Of a DNA stretch of 64,000 nt, positions 1 through 11,729 are shown piece after piece (within the stretch, counting starts at the first letter, position 1; the number at the start of each line of letters is the position of its first letter). The position numbers and the translations under genes are program-made. Source of the stretch: Ascarosepion bandense (lineage: Eukaryota; Mollusca; Cephalopoda; Sepiida; Sepiidae); contig JBBBDQ010000310.1 in NCBI GenBank assembly GCA_037127315.1, positions 2,799,001 through 2,863,000 on the forward strand, given 5' to 3'. The notes under the pieces are model-generated. The model saw only the letters and a list, made by a program, of their open reading frames with translations. It ran no database searches and was not told the DNA's origin.

Positions 1-239
1 AGGCAACTACTTTGACAAACTTTTTCCCTGGTGTCCCGATGACATGATTTAAAGCGCGTTACTACGTTGGCACTTAGGTTCCACCCTTTTAGCGTTGAAA
101 TATTTAAATGTAACTTCCATTTCCAAAATTTTCTTTTCTCGCACTTCCTACCTGTGTAATTACCATCCGTTTAATTTCTTGCCAGATAGTGACAGTCTCC
201 AAAAATTTATATGCAACATTACTTGCCATTTTCTATCTT

Positions 240-353
240 TCTGAATCCCGTTCATCTTTTAATACCCGTTGTACCCCTTTTCTTTCATTGTAACCCTTCC
301 CCACTGCGCAATAGTGGTGGTCATGCCTTGCTTTGGGAGAAATAATTAAGAAA
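240..353 (+). mobile_element. LINE family A 3' tail fragment
   Basis: This segment matches the 3' tail shared by the family A non-LTR retrotransposons in the window (compare 51765-51828 + and 36655-36720 -). A GTAACCC block is followed by ACTGCGCAATAGTGG, then GCCTTGCTTTGGGAGAAAT and an A-rich end. No coding part is attached, so this is either a severely 5'-truncated copy or a decayed one. The direction (+) is set by the A-rich end at about 340-353. Confidence 0.6.
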
Positions 354-785
354 AACACAGAAACAAATCTACACTGTTTCCTCAAAGCCAGTATATGCAT
401 ATGTATAACTATATATATACAGGTAGTGAAACAAGAAACCCGCATTGATGCAGAAATGTCTTTATAAATTCATATGACATATTAACAAACTTTGATGCCT
501 ATATATTCTGTTTATTTATAAACACGCAAAAGTTTTCAACCCGATTAAGAAAGCGTTTAAAAAACAACTGATGCATTAGTCATGTGGTCATATTTTGGGA
601 AATAAGTCAAGCCAACAACTTTCAAACACCGGCTTTTATATTTTCAGAATACACATACTTAAGCACACACACATTCGCACTACAATTAATAAAACAAACA
701 CTTTTATTATAGCATTGGGCTTGTTTCATATGAAGCCGGAACAGTCTTTGCACTCAATGTCAGTCAGATAAGTTCAGGGGCCGGT
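354..785. other. AT-rich stretch, nothing recognised
   Basis: No gene or clear repeat is seen. It separates the LINE tail from the PLE remnant. Confidence 0.5.
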
Positions 786-2160
786 TCTTTTTATGTTAAA
801 GATTCCTGTTCGTTTGTGGAATCTATACGCAGTTTCCCTTTCAGTAGTGTTTTCCTATGCTCCTTTGACATCTGTTCCCTATTCACATGTGCCCCTTTGT
901 TTGAGACAATAGAGACTTGTTGCGATATGTTGTATCGTTCCTCTTTGTCTACCCCGGATTTTTCTTACAGTGTATTTATAGATCTAATGAAGTTCACCAC
1001 CTCGTCTATCGAAAAAAGTTTTAATAATATTATCTATCGACAAATTGACGTAGTCGCAATGGGATTGCCTTTGGATTCTTCGCTTGCTAATATTTTTGTT
1101 GATTTTTACGAGGCTTTATTATTTCTCGTATTGATCGTCCTCCAATGTATCATCGTTATGTTGATGAAACTTTTTGCCTCTTTAATAATGAGGGTGAAGC
1201 CGATATGTTTCTCACCGTATTAAATTCTGTCCATCCGTCCTTAAAATTTATCGTAGAAAAATAGTCTAATCGTTGTCTGTCTTTTTTGGATGTCTTAGTC
1301 CATAAAATGACGATGGTTTTTTTTTTACTTTAGTATTTAGGAAGTCTACCTTTTCAGTATTGTATACACGTTGAGACTCTTTCTGTTCATGTTAACGGAA
1401 AATTAATTTAATTAGAACACTGACTTTTCGAGCTCTTAAAATTTGTTATAATTCTTTCCTTTGCTGTGAAATGAATTTTATTAAGGTGACACTTTCTAAA
1501 AATAGAAATTTTAGATTCCATTATGCGTGATGTCATTAATAAATTTCGTGAAGTTAAGCCGTTGTTAAAAAATGTCCGATTTATTTGCGCCATCGTTAGC
1601 AAGTCGAATTTCGCTTTCCATTAGCAAATGTTAGTTTTCTGCTAATGTTCGAGTGATATTTTTTACTCAAAAAAATACTTTCTTCCATTCGCAAGGATGT
1701 TTTACCCCCACATCATATTAATTCTGTTGTTTATAAATTTGAATGTAGTTGTGGATGCAACTATATAGATAGAACATCTCAACGTCTGGATTTTAGAATT
1801 AAACAGCATTTACCGCCACCATGATTTAAAATCTGTCCACAAGTAGTAGTCGACTAGTAAATACATCCGGGTAATCTATAGCACAACATGTTATAACTAG
1901 CATGGAATGTTTGGCTGGATTAGATGATGACTGTTTTTCAATATTATTTAAGTCGTACTCCTTGTATCATCTAAAAGTTTTAGAGTCCATTTACATCAAA
2001 TCTCGCAAGCCTTCTCTCTGTAAGCAGAGAGATTGCTTGTTATGTTTGAATGTCGTTCGTCTCTAGTTCTTTTCATATATTTTTCTCCCTCTCTCAGTAG
2101 AATTATTTTATTTTCTAATAATAAATTTCCCATAAATTAAACTTGAGGAGATCTGGGACA
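786..2160 (+). pseudogene. Penelope-like element, RT plus GIY-YIG (decayed)
   Basis: This is a decayed Penelope-like retroelement ORF. Such elements encode a telomerase-related reverse transcriptase joined to a GIY-YIG endonuclease. Visible RT blocks are SFDICSLFT (about 855-885, motif A), AMGLPLDSSLANIFV (about 1058-1103, motif B) and, after a frameshift, YHRYVDE (about 1148-1170, motif C, where YVDD has become YVDE). A further block, RCLSFLDVLVHK, lies near 1275-1310. A GIY-YIG remnant, FECSCGCNYIDRTSQRLDF, lies near 1738-1795, with D in place of the usual G of YIG. The typical PLE C-terminal stretch, ending in PSLCKQRDCLLCLNV, reaches about 2055. In-frame stops (for example near 1262) and frameshifts show the copy is dead. 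The N-terminus is missing. Family identity is confident; the exact clade is not. Confidence 0.85.
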
Positions 2161-2257
2161 AAACCAGTTGTTTATTTTATTTTTTAGTGTTTAGAACGTC
2201 ATCTAAATTCCGCTTATTCCTTGCTATTATTAAATTTTGTACCACTAAGAATCTTTT

Positions 2258-2259
<2 letters not shown>

Positions 2260-2301
<42 letters not shown>

Positions 2302-2327
2302 AGTTAACAGACGTTATATATTTACTC

Positions 2328-2371
<44 letters not shown>

Positions 2372-2372
2372 G

Positions 2373-2408
<36 letters not shown>
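2260..2408. repeat. (TA)n microsatellite cluster with palindrome
   Basis: Three AT dinucleotide tracts (about 2260-2296, 2331-2369 and 2378-2408) are separated by short unique spacers. The middle tract is the core of a perfect palindrome, ACTCTATTATATA to TATATAATAGAGT, at 2324-2375. Confidence 0.95.
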
Positions 2409-2409
<1 letters not shown>

Positions 2410-2439
2410 GATATATCGTTGTTCATCTCTTCCTGTCTA

Positions 2440-3000
2440 GATTTCTGTTTATCACAGTTCGTTCAGCTATTTGCGTAAATGTGTCATCGTTTATTTAATA
2501 TTTTTGCTTGCATCTATCTATCTATCCATTTATTTTTTATCTATCTATTAGAGAGTGATCTAAATATACTATACCATATTAGCGTATAACATGCATATAA
2601 CTGCTTGATACTGTCTGTACAAACATAGACTAATATCTCAACTTTAAGGCGTTTTCTTCTAAAGAAGAACAGACATTTCAAGAGCCAAAATTATTAATCC
2701 TTTGTTACATATTGGTTAAAATTGTAACCAATATGCAACAACAAAGGGTTAATATCTAAAGATATAACTTTATAACTTCTCAGCTCAGACAAGAATAAAC
2801 AATAATAAACATAAACAGTGTTGTTAGCAATAAAATAACAGTTAATAGAAATTAACAGTTAAATATATATACGGATTTGTCATCTCAGGAATATTTTAAG
2901 GTAGCGTCGTATCATTAAATCATTCCTGTTCCTTTCCAATTTTTATAAGTAGTGAACTGAGAAACAATTGGAATTGATTATATCTCTTTGAATTTCTTTT
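2440..3000. other. AT-rich intergenic stretch
   Basis: No coding signal is seen. A short (TCTA)n run lies near 2513-2550. A near inverted repeat of TTGTTACATATTGGTTA with its complement lies near 2700-2745 and could form a small hairpin. Confidence 0.5.
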
Positions 3001-3493
3001 TCACTTTTTTGTTCAGTTCTGTTTGTTCGTTGTTTTTTTGTTGTTTTTTCTGCATCCCAATTTTGTTGCTTTCTTTCTTCAACATCTGATTACCAGCTCT
3101 TTTCTTCCTTTTTGCGCATTAATTTTTTTTTTTCACCTTGAAAACATAGTTCATTACCATTATCAATATTTTGGTTGAAATCTCTTAAAATGCCAAACCA
3201 AGTAAAGCGTCATCCCATAATATTTAGAATAAAGGAAGTTAAGATATCTCTCTCTACCCTTACATTTTTCTCTATACTGTTATTTCTGTTTCGATGGCTC
3301 TTCTTTTCTTTACTCTTCTCTTTTTTTTTCTGTTTCTAATGCTCTCTGCTTGCCTCTATTTATCTCTTCTCCATATCGAAAAATATGTATCTACTATCCA
3401 ATCTTTGATGTATAATATTTCTCATTCTCTTTCACTCTTTCTCTCTTACTCCCTTTGTCTTGAGATATAAATGTTTCCACCTCTCACTTTCTG

Positions 3494-3528
<35 letters not shown>

Positions 3529-4612
3529 TTTTTTCTTCGTTCTGAATGCTCTGACATAGGAGACAAAAAGAACGTCCCAGTATGCTTTCATACAAACACT
3601 CACTATCAGACAAATACACTTGATTTCAGAAGTTCATGTTTCATATAAATTTGACTTGTAGTTCAAATTCATAAAACCCAATGACTCATAAAAATGTTTT
3701 TACTTGTCCCATCTTAATAAATATATATTGCTGCTTGTTGCTGTTAAGCAATATCAGCTCGGAAAATAGCGGCCATTGAACGAGTAAATGCATTGGTTGC
3801 TGACAAAGCCGATAACCCTGTATACGTTATTTGCCTCGGTATCTTAGGGTTAAGATTTAGAATTGGATTCGAGGTATAAGTCCAGGCTTAGATTCGGGGT
3901 TATCACCTTTTTTTAATAGTGATCATGTTTTTGACTACTTTTTGGGTAAAATGCGTAGTTTTAATATTTTTGACCAAATGAAAACTAGTAACAATTCCAG
4001 CCCATCGCTTTCCCACTCTTTCTCGCTCCTTTTTGACAACACCTAATCTTTCTTAGATCTTTTTTTTCCTTATATTGCACTTTTTTCTCGATCTCTCTGT
4101 TTAGTTCAAATTTCTTTTAAACTTTTCATCTTTTCGCTTGTGTTGCATTTCCTCAATCTGTGATCAATCTTTATTGTGTCCTTCCAGTATTTTTATCTTT
4201 TCTGCATACTAATCACCACCCTTTCCCCCTCACTCTCTTCTTGTCTTTCTCGTCTGTTCCCGTTTCTCTCTTTTGCTTTTCATATCGTATTTCTTCTTTT
4301 TCTCTCACAATGCTTTATTTATTCCCCATTTCTTTGCTTTTGTTTCTCTTTTTATCGTTCTTCTCTCTTGTCCGCTATATATTGTCTTCTTCAACACAAC
4401 CGTCCTATATTTTTATCTTTTCGTAGTTCTTTTACTTCTCTTTATCTCTTTCTTCTATCTTCTTTTCGTAATCTTCGTCATTTCCCTTTCCATTCTTTCA
4501 TTCAACTTGCTTTCCTTGTTTTCTATATATCAATACACCTTTCTTTTAGTCCTTACACCCTACCATGACTTTGCACTTTCTCTCTGTTTATATATCTCTG
4601 TTTCTCTCTGTT

Positions 4613-4639
4613 TATATATATATATATATATATATATAT
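4613..4639. repeat. (TA)n microsatellite
   Basis: A short AT dinucleotide run inside the pyrimidine-rich tract. Confidence 0.9.
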
Positions 4640-4850
4640 CATTATCTTCATTTCTTCTTTCAACTTTTTCAACTTTTTCTTCTTTTCTACTTATTTTCCA
4701 CCTCTCTTTATTTCACTTTTTATTTATGCTTATCTTTCTCTTTTTATATACCTGTGTATTCCTCTTTTTCCACATCGAATGTTTTCCTATGTTTCTACAC
4801 AAATAATGAAAGGGATATCGAATAATTCGATGGGTGTACCTCAGATAACC

Positions 4851-4853
<3 letters not shown>

Positions 4854-4939
<86 letters not shown>

Positions 4940-4940
4940 G
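4854..4940. repeat. (CT)n-(CA)n compound microsatellite
   Basis: About 54 bases of CT repeat pass directly into about 30 bases of CA repeat, ending in CGCGCG. Confidence 0.95.
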
Positions 4941-5022
4941 CGTGATATATTTGCGCGGAAGCCCGTGAATGTTTACCTGAGTGTATCTCACTTTTTTCAA
5001 ATTCGCTCGCAGTCATCATCTG

Positions 5023-5080
<58 letters not shown>
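5023..5080. repeat. (TA)n-(GT)n compound microsatellite
   Basis: A TA run of about 31 bases passes into a GT run of about 26 bases. Confidence 0.95.
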
Positions 5081-5978
5081 TACGTGAACGTGCGCATGTG
5101 TGTATGTGCACGTGCGTGTGGGCTTACGTCTGTGTATATGCGTGTGTGGTCCAATGTCATCCATTCTCTAACCGATTGTGAAACTGGTTGCCAAGTGAAC
5201 CAATAAACAAGCCAAGCAGAATAAGAATCAGCAACCCCCATTAAAGTAATAACTCTTTTTTTACGTAATCGTTAATTTCTTTCTTTCTTCCTCTCCTCTC
5301 ATCTCTCTTTCTATATATCTCTCTTTCTTTCTTTATCTGCCCCTCCCTCTCTTTCTTATTCTATTTCTTTAGCTTTAATTTTTCACCATTATGCAAATCT
5401 GGTCAACTTTATTTCTCTATCTTTCTTTGTTTTTGTCTACGATCACAGTCATTTGATGCCCATCTCCATTTGTCTCCGTTTCTCCCTATCTCATCCGTTC
5501 ATTCATATCTATTTATTTTAGTTCGTTATTCCACTCAGCTCCATTCTATTGATTCTTTGACTGTAAGCCAACCCAACCAATGCAGGATCACAGCATCGAT
5601 AAGAAATCCGCCTAAAATTACTGTCTTAATTCAATAGGATTGGAAGTTCTTATTCTTCAATAACACGTATCTGAAGTGGCTGACTAATTGACACGTTTTA
5701 TAGATATCAATTTATGATCACATCTACTGGTAATTAAAGCTGCAAGATTCTACTTCACTACTTCATAAAGTCCCTCTTCTTTAACGTCTAGAAAGTCAAA
5801 AGTACTCATAATTTTACACCAATTAGAACATTTTTAATGTACATTGATTACAAAAGAGATAAAGTCCTGACCAATCAGTTTAAACCGCGTTGTCATACAA
5901 ATTATGATGTGAGACTTGAGTAGAAATGAACATGTAATCATAAACGGCTCTGCAAGATATATATAAAAGATACTGGTT

Positions 5979-5980
<2 letters not shown>

Positions 5981-6016
<36 letters not shown>
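5981..6016. repeat. (TA)n microsatellite at repeat boundary
   Basis: A TA run directly adjoins the 5' end of the dispersed repeat that starts ACTAGCAGTATAGC. The same junction recurs at 17718-17727. Confidence 0.95.
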
Positions 6017-6017
<1 letters not shown>

Positions 6018-6738
6018 TAGCAGTATAGCTCGGCGTTGCTCGGGTGTAATGAAAGATTTAAAACTAATCCATGGTCCTGGATCTCAGACCCTTTGGACGT
6101 TGGCACGAAAGACTAAAAAGCAATAGTTGTTTCCAGTTAAAGTGAAACCGTACACTGAAAGAAAAATGAATGCATGTAAGTCAAATTTTGATTTCCTGGT
6201 ATCGATATCAAATAAGTTTTTTTCGTCGTAAACTGAATTTTGATGGCTAAATAAGTCCTCTGAGTAAATGATATAATGGCTGAGACTAAGAACTACAATT
6301 ATACCTACTTCGTGCCAAACCCGAAGCAAAAACTAAAATAAAAGGGCTGAAAAAAATACAGACATACAGCCAAATAAACAGACACACACACAAACATCTT
6401 GCCTTTTAAATATATATATATTATCGATTTTCTGCACTATTGTAAGAACTACAACCTTGAACATTCTGAATATCGTTTCTTATGTCTTTGTCTATGAGTG
6501 TATCAAATTTGATGAAAATCGGACCACTCCTTCTATAACCCGATTTTTTCGATTATCGATTTTCAATATTTATCGGGGATACCTCGACACAAAACCTAGC
6601 TAAGAACACTCGCAGACGCTTATAGTACAACTGTGTAAATTTTCAAGAAAATCGGTCCAGCCGTTTCGGAGTCTTTATGTAACGGATACACACACAGACA
6701 CACACACAGACAAAGTTCCATTTATTAATAATTTTAGA
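6016..6738 (+). mobile_element. Dispersed repeat, CTAGCAGTATAGC family, copy 1
   Basis: It begins CTAGCAGTATAGCTCGGCGT right after a (TA)n tract. It is closely similar over about 390 bp to 17727-18112. It continues past a short TA run into a 3' section with GAAAATCGGTCCAGCCGTTT near 6641 and CA-rich repeats, ending at about 6738. No ORF of its own is convincing. The class (short non-LTR retroposon or non-autonomous DNA element) cannot be settled by eye. Confidence 0.6.
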
Positions 6739-6739
6739 T

Positions 6740-7226
6740 GAAACATAGTTTCACTAAGCGTAATTAGGCAAGTAAATTTTATGGACATCTATTTCGCGCT
6801 ATAAAGTAGCACTAATTGTAGAAGAGAAGTCTAAATAGAATTTATAAGTAGAGAAAGACTGATCTTTTAGTTAACGGGCAAATCTTACTATTTTTTTCTC
6901 CACTAAGATTCCTTTAAGGAAAAATGTGCATTTTTCTTTTATATAAATGTTGCTTCTGTAATTATAACTATTATTCCTATAACGGCAGAATCAGTTTTCG
7001 AAAATCGATATCTATACAACGTAGATACCGAGGATAATTTTAGGATGACAGGTTTAGTAAGAAACAAATTAGCGATATTTTTAAATTAATATTTATTGAA
7101 AGTAAACAGCTAAAGTAGACAATTACTAGTTACAAGTCGATTTCACACACAAATCTTGTTTTATTTATCTATTTGTTTTGTTCAATTATTAAATTATGTC
7201 TACATTCGTTTAAGAAAATAAAATAA

Positions 7227-7277
<51 letters not shown>

Positions 7278-9885
7278 GTTTTGTTGTTGTTGTTATTTAA
7301 AGTTGCCTGAACATTACTGCATGTACAATAGAAATGTGCCTATCTACACATTAAAGATGAAGATGCAAGTCCGAATAACTCAGGAAATGAAAAGTCGCAT
7401 ATTTTTACTCCTATGATTGATTAAAGTAAGAATAAAAAGGACGTTTTATTCAATCTGAGTACTTTGGTGCCAAAAACCATTTTGTAACAAGGGAATATTC
7501 AGCAATAAGAAGAAAAGGATAAAAAGTTAACCTGTTCCGGAATTCAGCGATGTTTTACTCTTTACATTAACAAAATACAGTGAAAAATAGGGTCACGTTT
7601 AAGACATTGTCTCATTGATTATTTATAAATTATTTAATTTCAGTTTATTTTCAGCCAATATATAAAAAACTGAGTTAATTTCACATGATTAATCTCTTTT
7701 TGCATTTAAAGGATCAATAAACAATTTCTTAAATTAATTTTTAATCAAATATCGATATGATATGCATTTTCTTTCGTTCCTGAAGATTTTCGATCATTTA
7801 ATTTTTGTTAATATTTTAATCAAAACTATAATCAGTTAAGAAGATAAGCTTCCAAAAACGAATAAACTTTTCATTCTGACTTGGATTTACTTTACTAATC
7901 TCACTTTCCTATTTTTCAAGAATTTGATTAATGACTGAAATAGGGAGTTGATCAATTGCTGAATTTTTTTTTTTTTTGCGTGAAGAAATCCCGGTATATT
8001 CGGATATCTGATTTGTATCAAATTCCTTCAGTGAATCAAGTTTCAATCGACTTTACAAAATAAAATTCAAGCTGTTACCACTATTTAGAATCTTTTGCTC
8101 AGACACGTTGACACACCCAGACTTGTTTTGTTTGTTGTATTATCGTTATGGATAAGGCAGAGACAATATCCGATCTGTTATTCCGAGGCAGCATCACTCC
8201 ATTGTAATTAAAGGATTGAGCAAAGACTTCCACCAAATGCGAAGAGTTAATACAAAGAAGTATAAAGCATTTCCTAGCAATGAAGTAACGTGGCATTCTT
8301 TTTGTGATTTTTTTATGTTTTTTTTTTTCATTTCATTGAAGAAAAGGATAAATTAAATATTTTTGCATCGGATTTTACATCAACTCTAATGCGAATATAG
8401 GAGAGGTTAAAAATTAGTTTCGATTTTATTGCTAGATGACATCGAGAATATTCTAGAATATAACTGATATAATTCAAAAGATATTGTACTTTTGAGTTGC
8501 CATTTATATTCGTCATTACAGAATTTAAATTCCTGGAAAACAGCAAAATATGTTAAAAAAGATGTGGAAGAAACATTTCAAGGTGGATGCAATTATAAAC
8601 TTGATAGTGTATTTCTTTTTACATCATATATCAAAAGAAATCTTTGAAATAAGCCAATAAGCCTTTCTAAAGTTATTATGCAAACCGCAAAACCTAAGTA
8701 ATTCGAGTTTGCTTTGAAATTTGTTTTCAAATTTTAAACGTCTAATTTAGACGTGAAAACAAAGACTGATTTAATATTTGGGTAATTTCAACCTGTTTTA
8801 CTAAAGTTATTGCATTTATTATGAAACCTGTGGTGTGAAGTTATTATGCAGGTGAAATTAATATTAGTATAAATCCTTTGAAATCTAATAAAACGATTTT
8901 TTATCTTTTCCATAAGAAAAGTATTGAGTGAGGGAGATGTCAACGGAGCTTCGCAGTCATCAATGAACAATAAATAGGGTTGTTGAAAATATAACTAAGT
9001 TGAGAACTAGAAGCAAAAGAAAAAGCTTTACGAACTTTTCACCTCGAAGGGAACATAAATTAAGTGATTTATAGTGAAACCACCACTTTTGACCAATGCT
9101 CAAATCTTTCAATAGGCTGGCATTGATGGAGTCAAAAAAGCAAAAAGGTGTAGAATACTTTGCAAATTGAGATCGGACAAGAAATCTCCTAGGCAAAGAC
9201 CTTTCAGTAAAACAAATATTTTAAAGCGTTCAATTTGAGCCAAGAAATACATGAAAATTGACTTGTCTAAAGTAATATTCAGACAAATATCGAATGACAC
9301 TCAATGGACATGATGGATGGGCCAAAGGGTAGATTTTATTAGATGCTTATGTGCCTGTGGCTAAAAGAAGGTAGAAAGGAGGCGCAATGTGATGATATGA
9401 GATGTAATTGTCGACTAAATTATTATTGGATTATTCAAAGTCGATAAAATTAGTTAAACTGAACAGTTGCGATTTCATGGACAATATTTTCTTTGAATAA
9501 GTCCAAGCCTCACAGTTTCAAAATGAACTGTGTATCTATGTACGACAACAAAACTTCTCATGTATGTTAGATTAACCATGAAATTTTTGAGCGGTTTAAA
9601 AGATAAAAGATAATAAAATGACCACCATGAATTTCCTAAGTGAATCCGATCGAAAATCTACGGTTAATTCTGAAGATGAAATTATATGAAAGTGGAAAGA
9701 TAATATGACGGCAAACTCTGGTAAGCAATTAAAACCACAATGTCGGAAATTATAGCTGCTGAAGTAAAACAACAAAACCAATGCTGGCTGTTATTGAGAC
9801 GGGTAACTATATTCAGATGTAAAGCACTTCAAAGAGTTATACATGTTTGTTACTTGTTGTATTATAAGTGTTTCATTTTTTGTAC
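6740..9885. other. AT-rich stretch without recognised genes
   Basis: About 3.1 kb of AT-rich DNA with an (ATT)n tract at 7231-7277. Several open frames of 60-78 codons near 8099-9300 show no recognisable motif and I judge them chance ORFs. No repeat family found elsewhere in the window was recognised here. Confidence 0.5.
7231..7277. repeat. (ATT)n microsatellite
   Basis: Trinucleotide ATT run of about 47 bases, followed by TTG repeats. Confidence 0.95.
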
Positions 9886-9886
9886 T

Positions 9887-10300
9887 TTTTTTAAAATCAT
9901 TTTATCCCAAGCAAGGCAGAACTGTCACTGGTGCGGAAGGGGTTACATAAGATATGAGTGATGAGAAAGAGGAACAAATTACAGGAGGTGTCAGAGAATG
10001 GGTGTGAGAGAGAGAGCTAAGCTCATCTGAGCAGAGGCTGTGAAAGTATTTGTAAAAGAAACAATGGGAAGCCACATTCCGTCGGTGAAAAATGACTGAA
10101 GTCGAGATACTAGGTCGGGATCAATTAAATTTCAGATTCTCCGTTGGATTTTGTCAGGAAACCCCGAGATGAATAGCAGGGGCACCCGACTAGATGTGAC
10201 AGCAGTATTTAATGCACGGGTGCCAGGTGGATTCAGGCGAGAACAACTTCCTGGCTCTACACAGTGAACCGACCTTCCTAACAGCAGATTTAAATTGTTG
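9887..10300 (-). pseudogene. LINE family A C-terminal remnant
   Basis: Minus-strand remnant of the same non-LTR retrotransposon seen at 20165-21165 and 36655-38262. The 3' tail (ACCCC...GCAAGG in reverse) lies near 9900-9950. The coding match includes the YFHGFCSDEL region near 10025-10060, the cysteine and tryptophan block around CHIWSG near 10170-10215, and the KVGSLCRAR region near 10240-10265. The block for LWNSLP...FKCKVNRHLLT is absent, so there is an internal deletion near 10015. Frames are broken throughout. Confidence 0.75.
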
Positions 10301-10612
10301 AGGATTTTATGATATAGTTATTAAAGTGAAAATGGTTTTCTGGTTTTTCATATTAATTCCAGACTGTAGTTTTGTCTTTTTTTTTATAATAAATGTACTA
10401 ACTTTAATAAACCATATTGAAACTACATAGACATTTAATCCGTGCTTTGTTTTGATGTCTAGATTAATCGCTTAACAGTTGATAAAATTGTTCAAAGTGA
10501 ATTCGAATTATTGAAGGTTTTTGTGATTTGTATAATAACTCCAGACGGACTGTAAATATTGTATTTAAAATTAAACTGTTTTAGGTGTTTTTTAATGTTT
10601 TGCATAAATAAG

Positions 10613-10841
10613 CTAAGAGTGTGTCTTCTCGCCGGACTTATTCAACCAGTACAGTAATGCGGTTCTAAGAGAATAAGAAATTCTACCAGGATTAATTATT
10701 GGTAGCCACAATCTTAACAACATAAAATATTTAAATGACACAGTGTTGATAAAATATATAGAAAGGAAAATATAAGGACTTCTACAGAAGGTAGAAAAGA
10801 AAAACCAGTAGAAAGGACTAAACATCCAATGCAAAAAGAGT
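10613..10841 (+). pseudogene. LINE family B reverse transcriptase palm fragment
   Basis: Translated with frameshifts, this reads as an RT palm: DLFNQYSNAVLRE-like near 10628-10665, then IIGSHNLNNIKYLNDTVLI near 10695-10760. The catalytic YADD box appears as YLND, which has lost one Asp. The reading continues to NIQCKK at the SINE insertion point. The remainder of this LINE resumes at 11107 after the inserted SINE. The element is 5' truncated and inactive. Confidence 0.75.
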
Positions 10842-11095
10842 CAGTCAGTTAAGTGCCATACGTGATACACGCTTGGGCGATCATGTCTCGAAAGAGACAT
10901 GACTGACTGGGCAGAGGATTATCCCGCAGTAGGTTGCCATTGCTTTCTGCGGTAGACTGGTTGCCAGCCAAGGCTATAGAACCCAATCTGTCCTGTTATT
11001 TAACCCATAACTGGAAGGAAGAAACGGATTAATACCTTCCCCAAGGGTATTTGTGCGTAAGTGAATGCAATGAATTCAACTGGAATTCGAACTCG
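10842..11095 (-). mobile_element. tRNA-derived SINE, 5'-truncated, with target duplication
   Basis: This matches the SINE family at 43162-43470, 44639-44943 and 55598-55878. It is inserted in minus orientation and stops inside the tRNA-like head, at GAATTCGAACTCG (reverse of the B box). A perfect 11-bp duplication, GCAAAAAGAGT, flanks it at 10831-10841 and 11096-11106. It therefore retroposed into LINE family B. tRNA-derived SINEs of about this size are known in octopus (OK, OR1 and OR2 families); which one this corresponds to is not determined. Confidence 0.9.
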
Positions 11096-11106
11096 GCAAA
11101 AAGAGT

Positions 11107-11725
11107 AGCTGCAAAAAAAACAGCACAACTTGCAAAGTACCTAGTGGAGAAACTAAAATCAAACAAGTACAACAATTCAAATATCTTGAGGTGCTTTAAC
11201 AGATGACGGAAAAAACAACATTCAAATCCGAAGGCATATCGGAATCGTGAAAAATGCCTAACAAAAGCTAAGCAAAATCTTAAGAAACAAAAACTCATTA
11301 GAAACAAAAAACTGTTCTCCTATGTGTTAATGCGTGCTGGACAATCTTCGCATAGATGAAGAAGAAATGTAGAGCAACAGAAATATGGTTCTACAGAGGG
11401 ATGCTGAGAATACCATAGGCAGAATATGTCATCAACTACAACGTTTTAGAGAAAATGAAAAAGGCTAACACCAAGAAGAGACAACTGAAATTTCTAAAGA
11501 ACATAATGAGAAAAGATGGATTAAAAAATTGATTCTCACAGAAAGCAAAAAAAGAGGAGGAAACAACGCATAACTTACGTAGAGAGTTTGGGTAAATGGA
11601 TGACAGAACAAGGTTTAAGAAAGATAACAAAATGACAAAATTTATTAAGAACTACAAAGGACAGGAAATTGTGGAAAACTATGATCACTAAAATCCTGAA
11701 GAAACACGGCACATAAAAGAAGAAG
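11107..11725 (+). pseudogene. LINE family B thumb and C-terminal remnant
   Basis: Continuation of the LINE at 10613. Readable pieces include KQVQQFKYLEV and a TDDGKN-like motif near 11160-11215, FYRGMLRIP near 11381-11408, AEYVINYNVLEKMKK near 11420-11465, and the tail region LTYVESLGKWMTEQGLRK (with one broken codon) near 11570-11625, ending near KKHGT at about 11715. These are characteristic of the C-terminal part of endonuclease/RT LINEs that contain the YRRMLRIPW motif. Stops and frameshifts abound. Related copies lie at 43550-43925 (+) and 61207-61461 (-). Confidence 0.8.
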
Positions 11726-11729
11726 AATC

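Larger units (their letters stand above)
3000..5560. other. 2.5 kb pyrimidine-rich (T/C) tract
   Basis: The + strand is dominated by C and T over about 2.5 kb, with (CT)n runs near 3488-3530 and 4854-4907. Several overlapping open frames here (for example 4160-4826) encode only Phe, Ser, Leu and Ile. They are open because TTT, CTT, TCT and similar codons are never stops. They are compositional artefacts, not genes. Confidence 0.7.

Noticed and set aside
3840..3905. TTAGGGTTAAG as interstitial telomeric repeat
   Set aside because: Only one TTAGGG unit is present; no array.
4160..4826. Four overlapping ORFs of 86-177 codons encoding Phe/Leu/Ser-rich products
   Set aside because: They lie in a pyrimidine-rich tract where stop codons are rare on the + strand. 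Two or more frames are open at once and no domain is visible.
4713..5181. ORFs made of RE/ER, SL, TH, YI and CV dipeptide runs
   Set aside because: Direct translations of (CT)n, (CA)n, (TA)n and (GT)n microsatellites.
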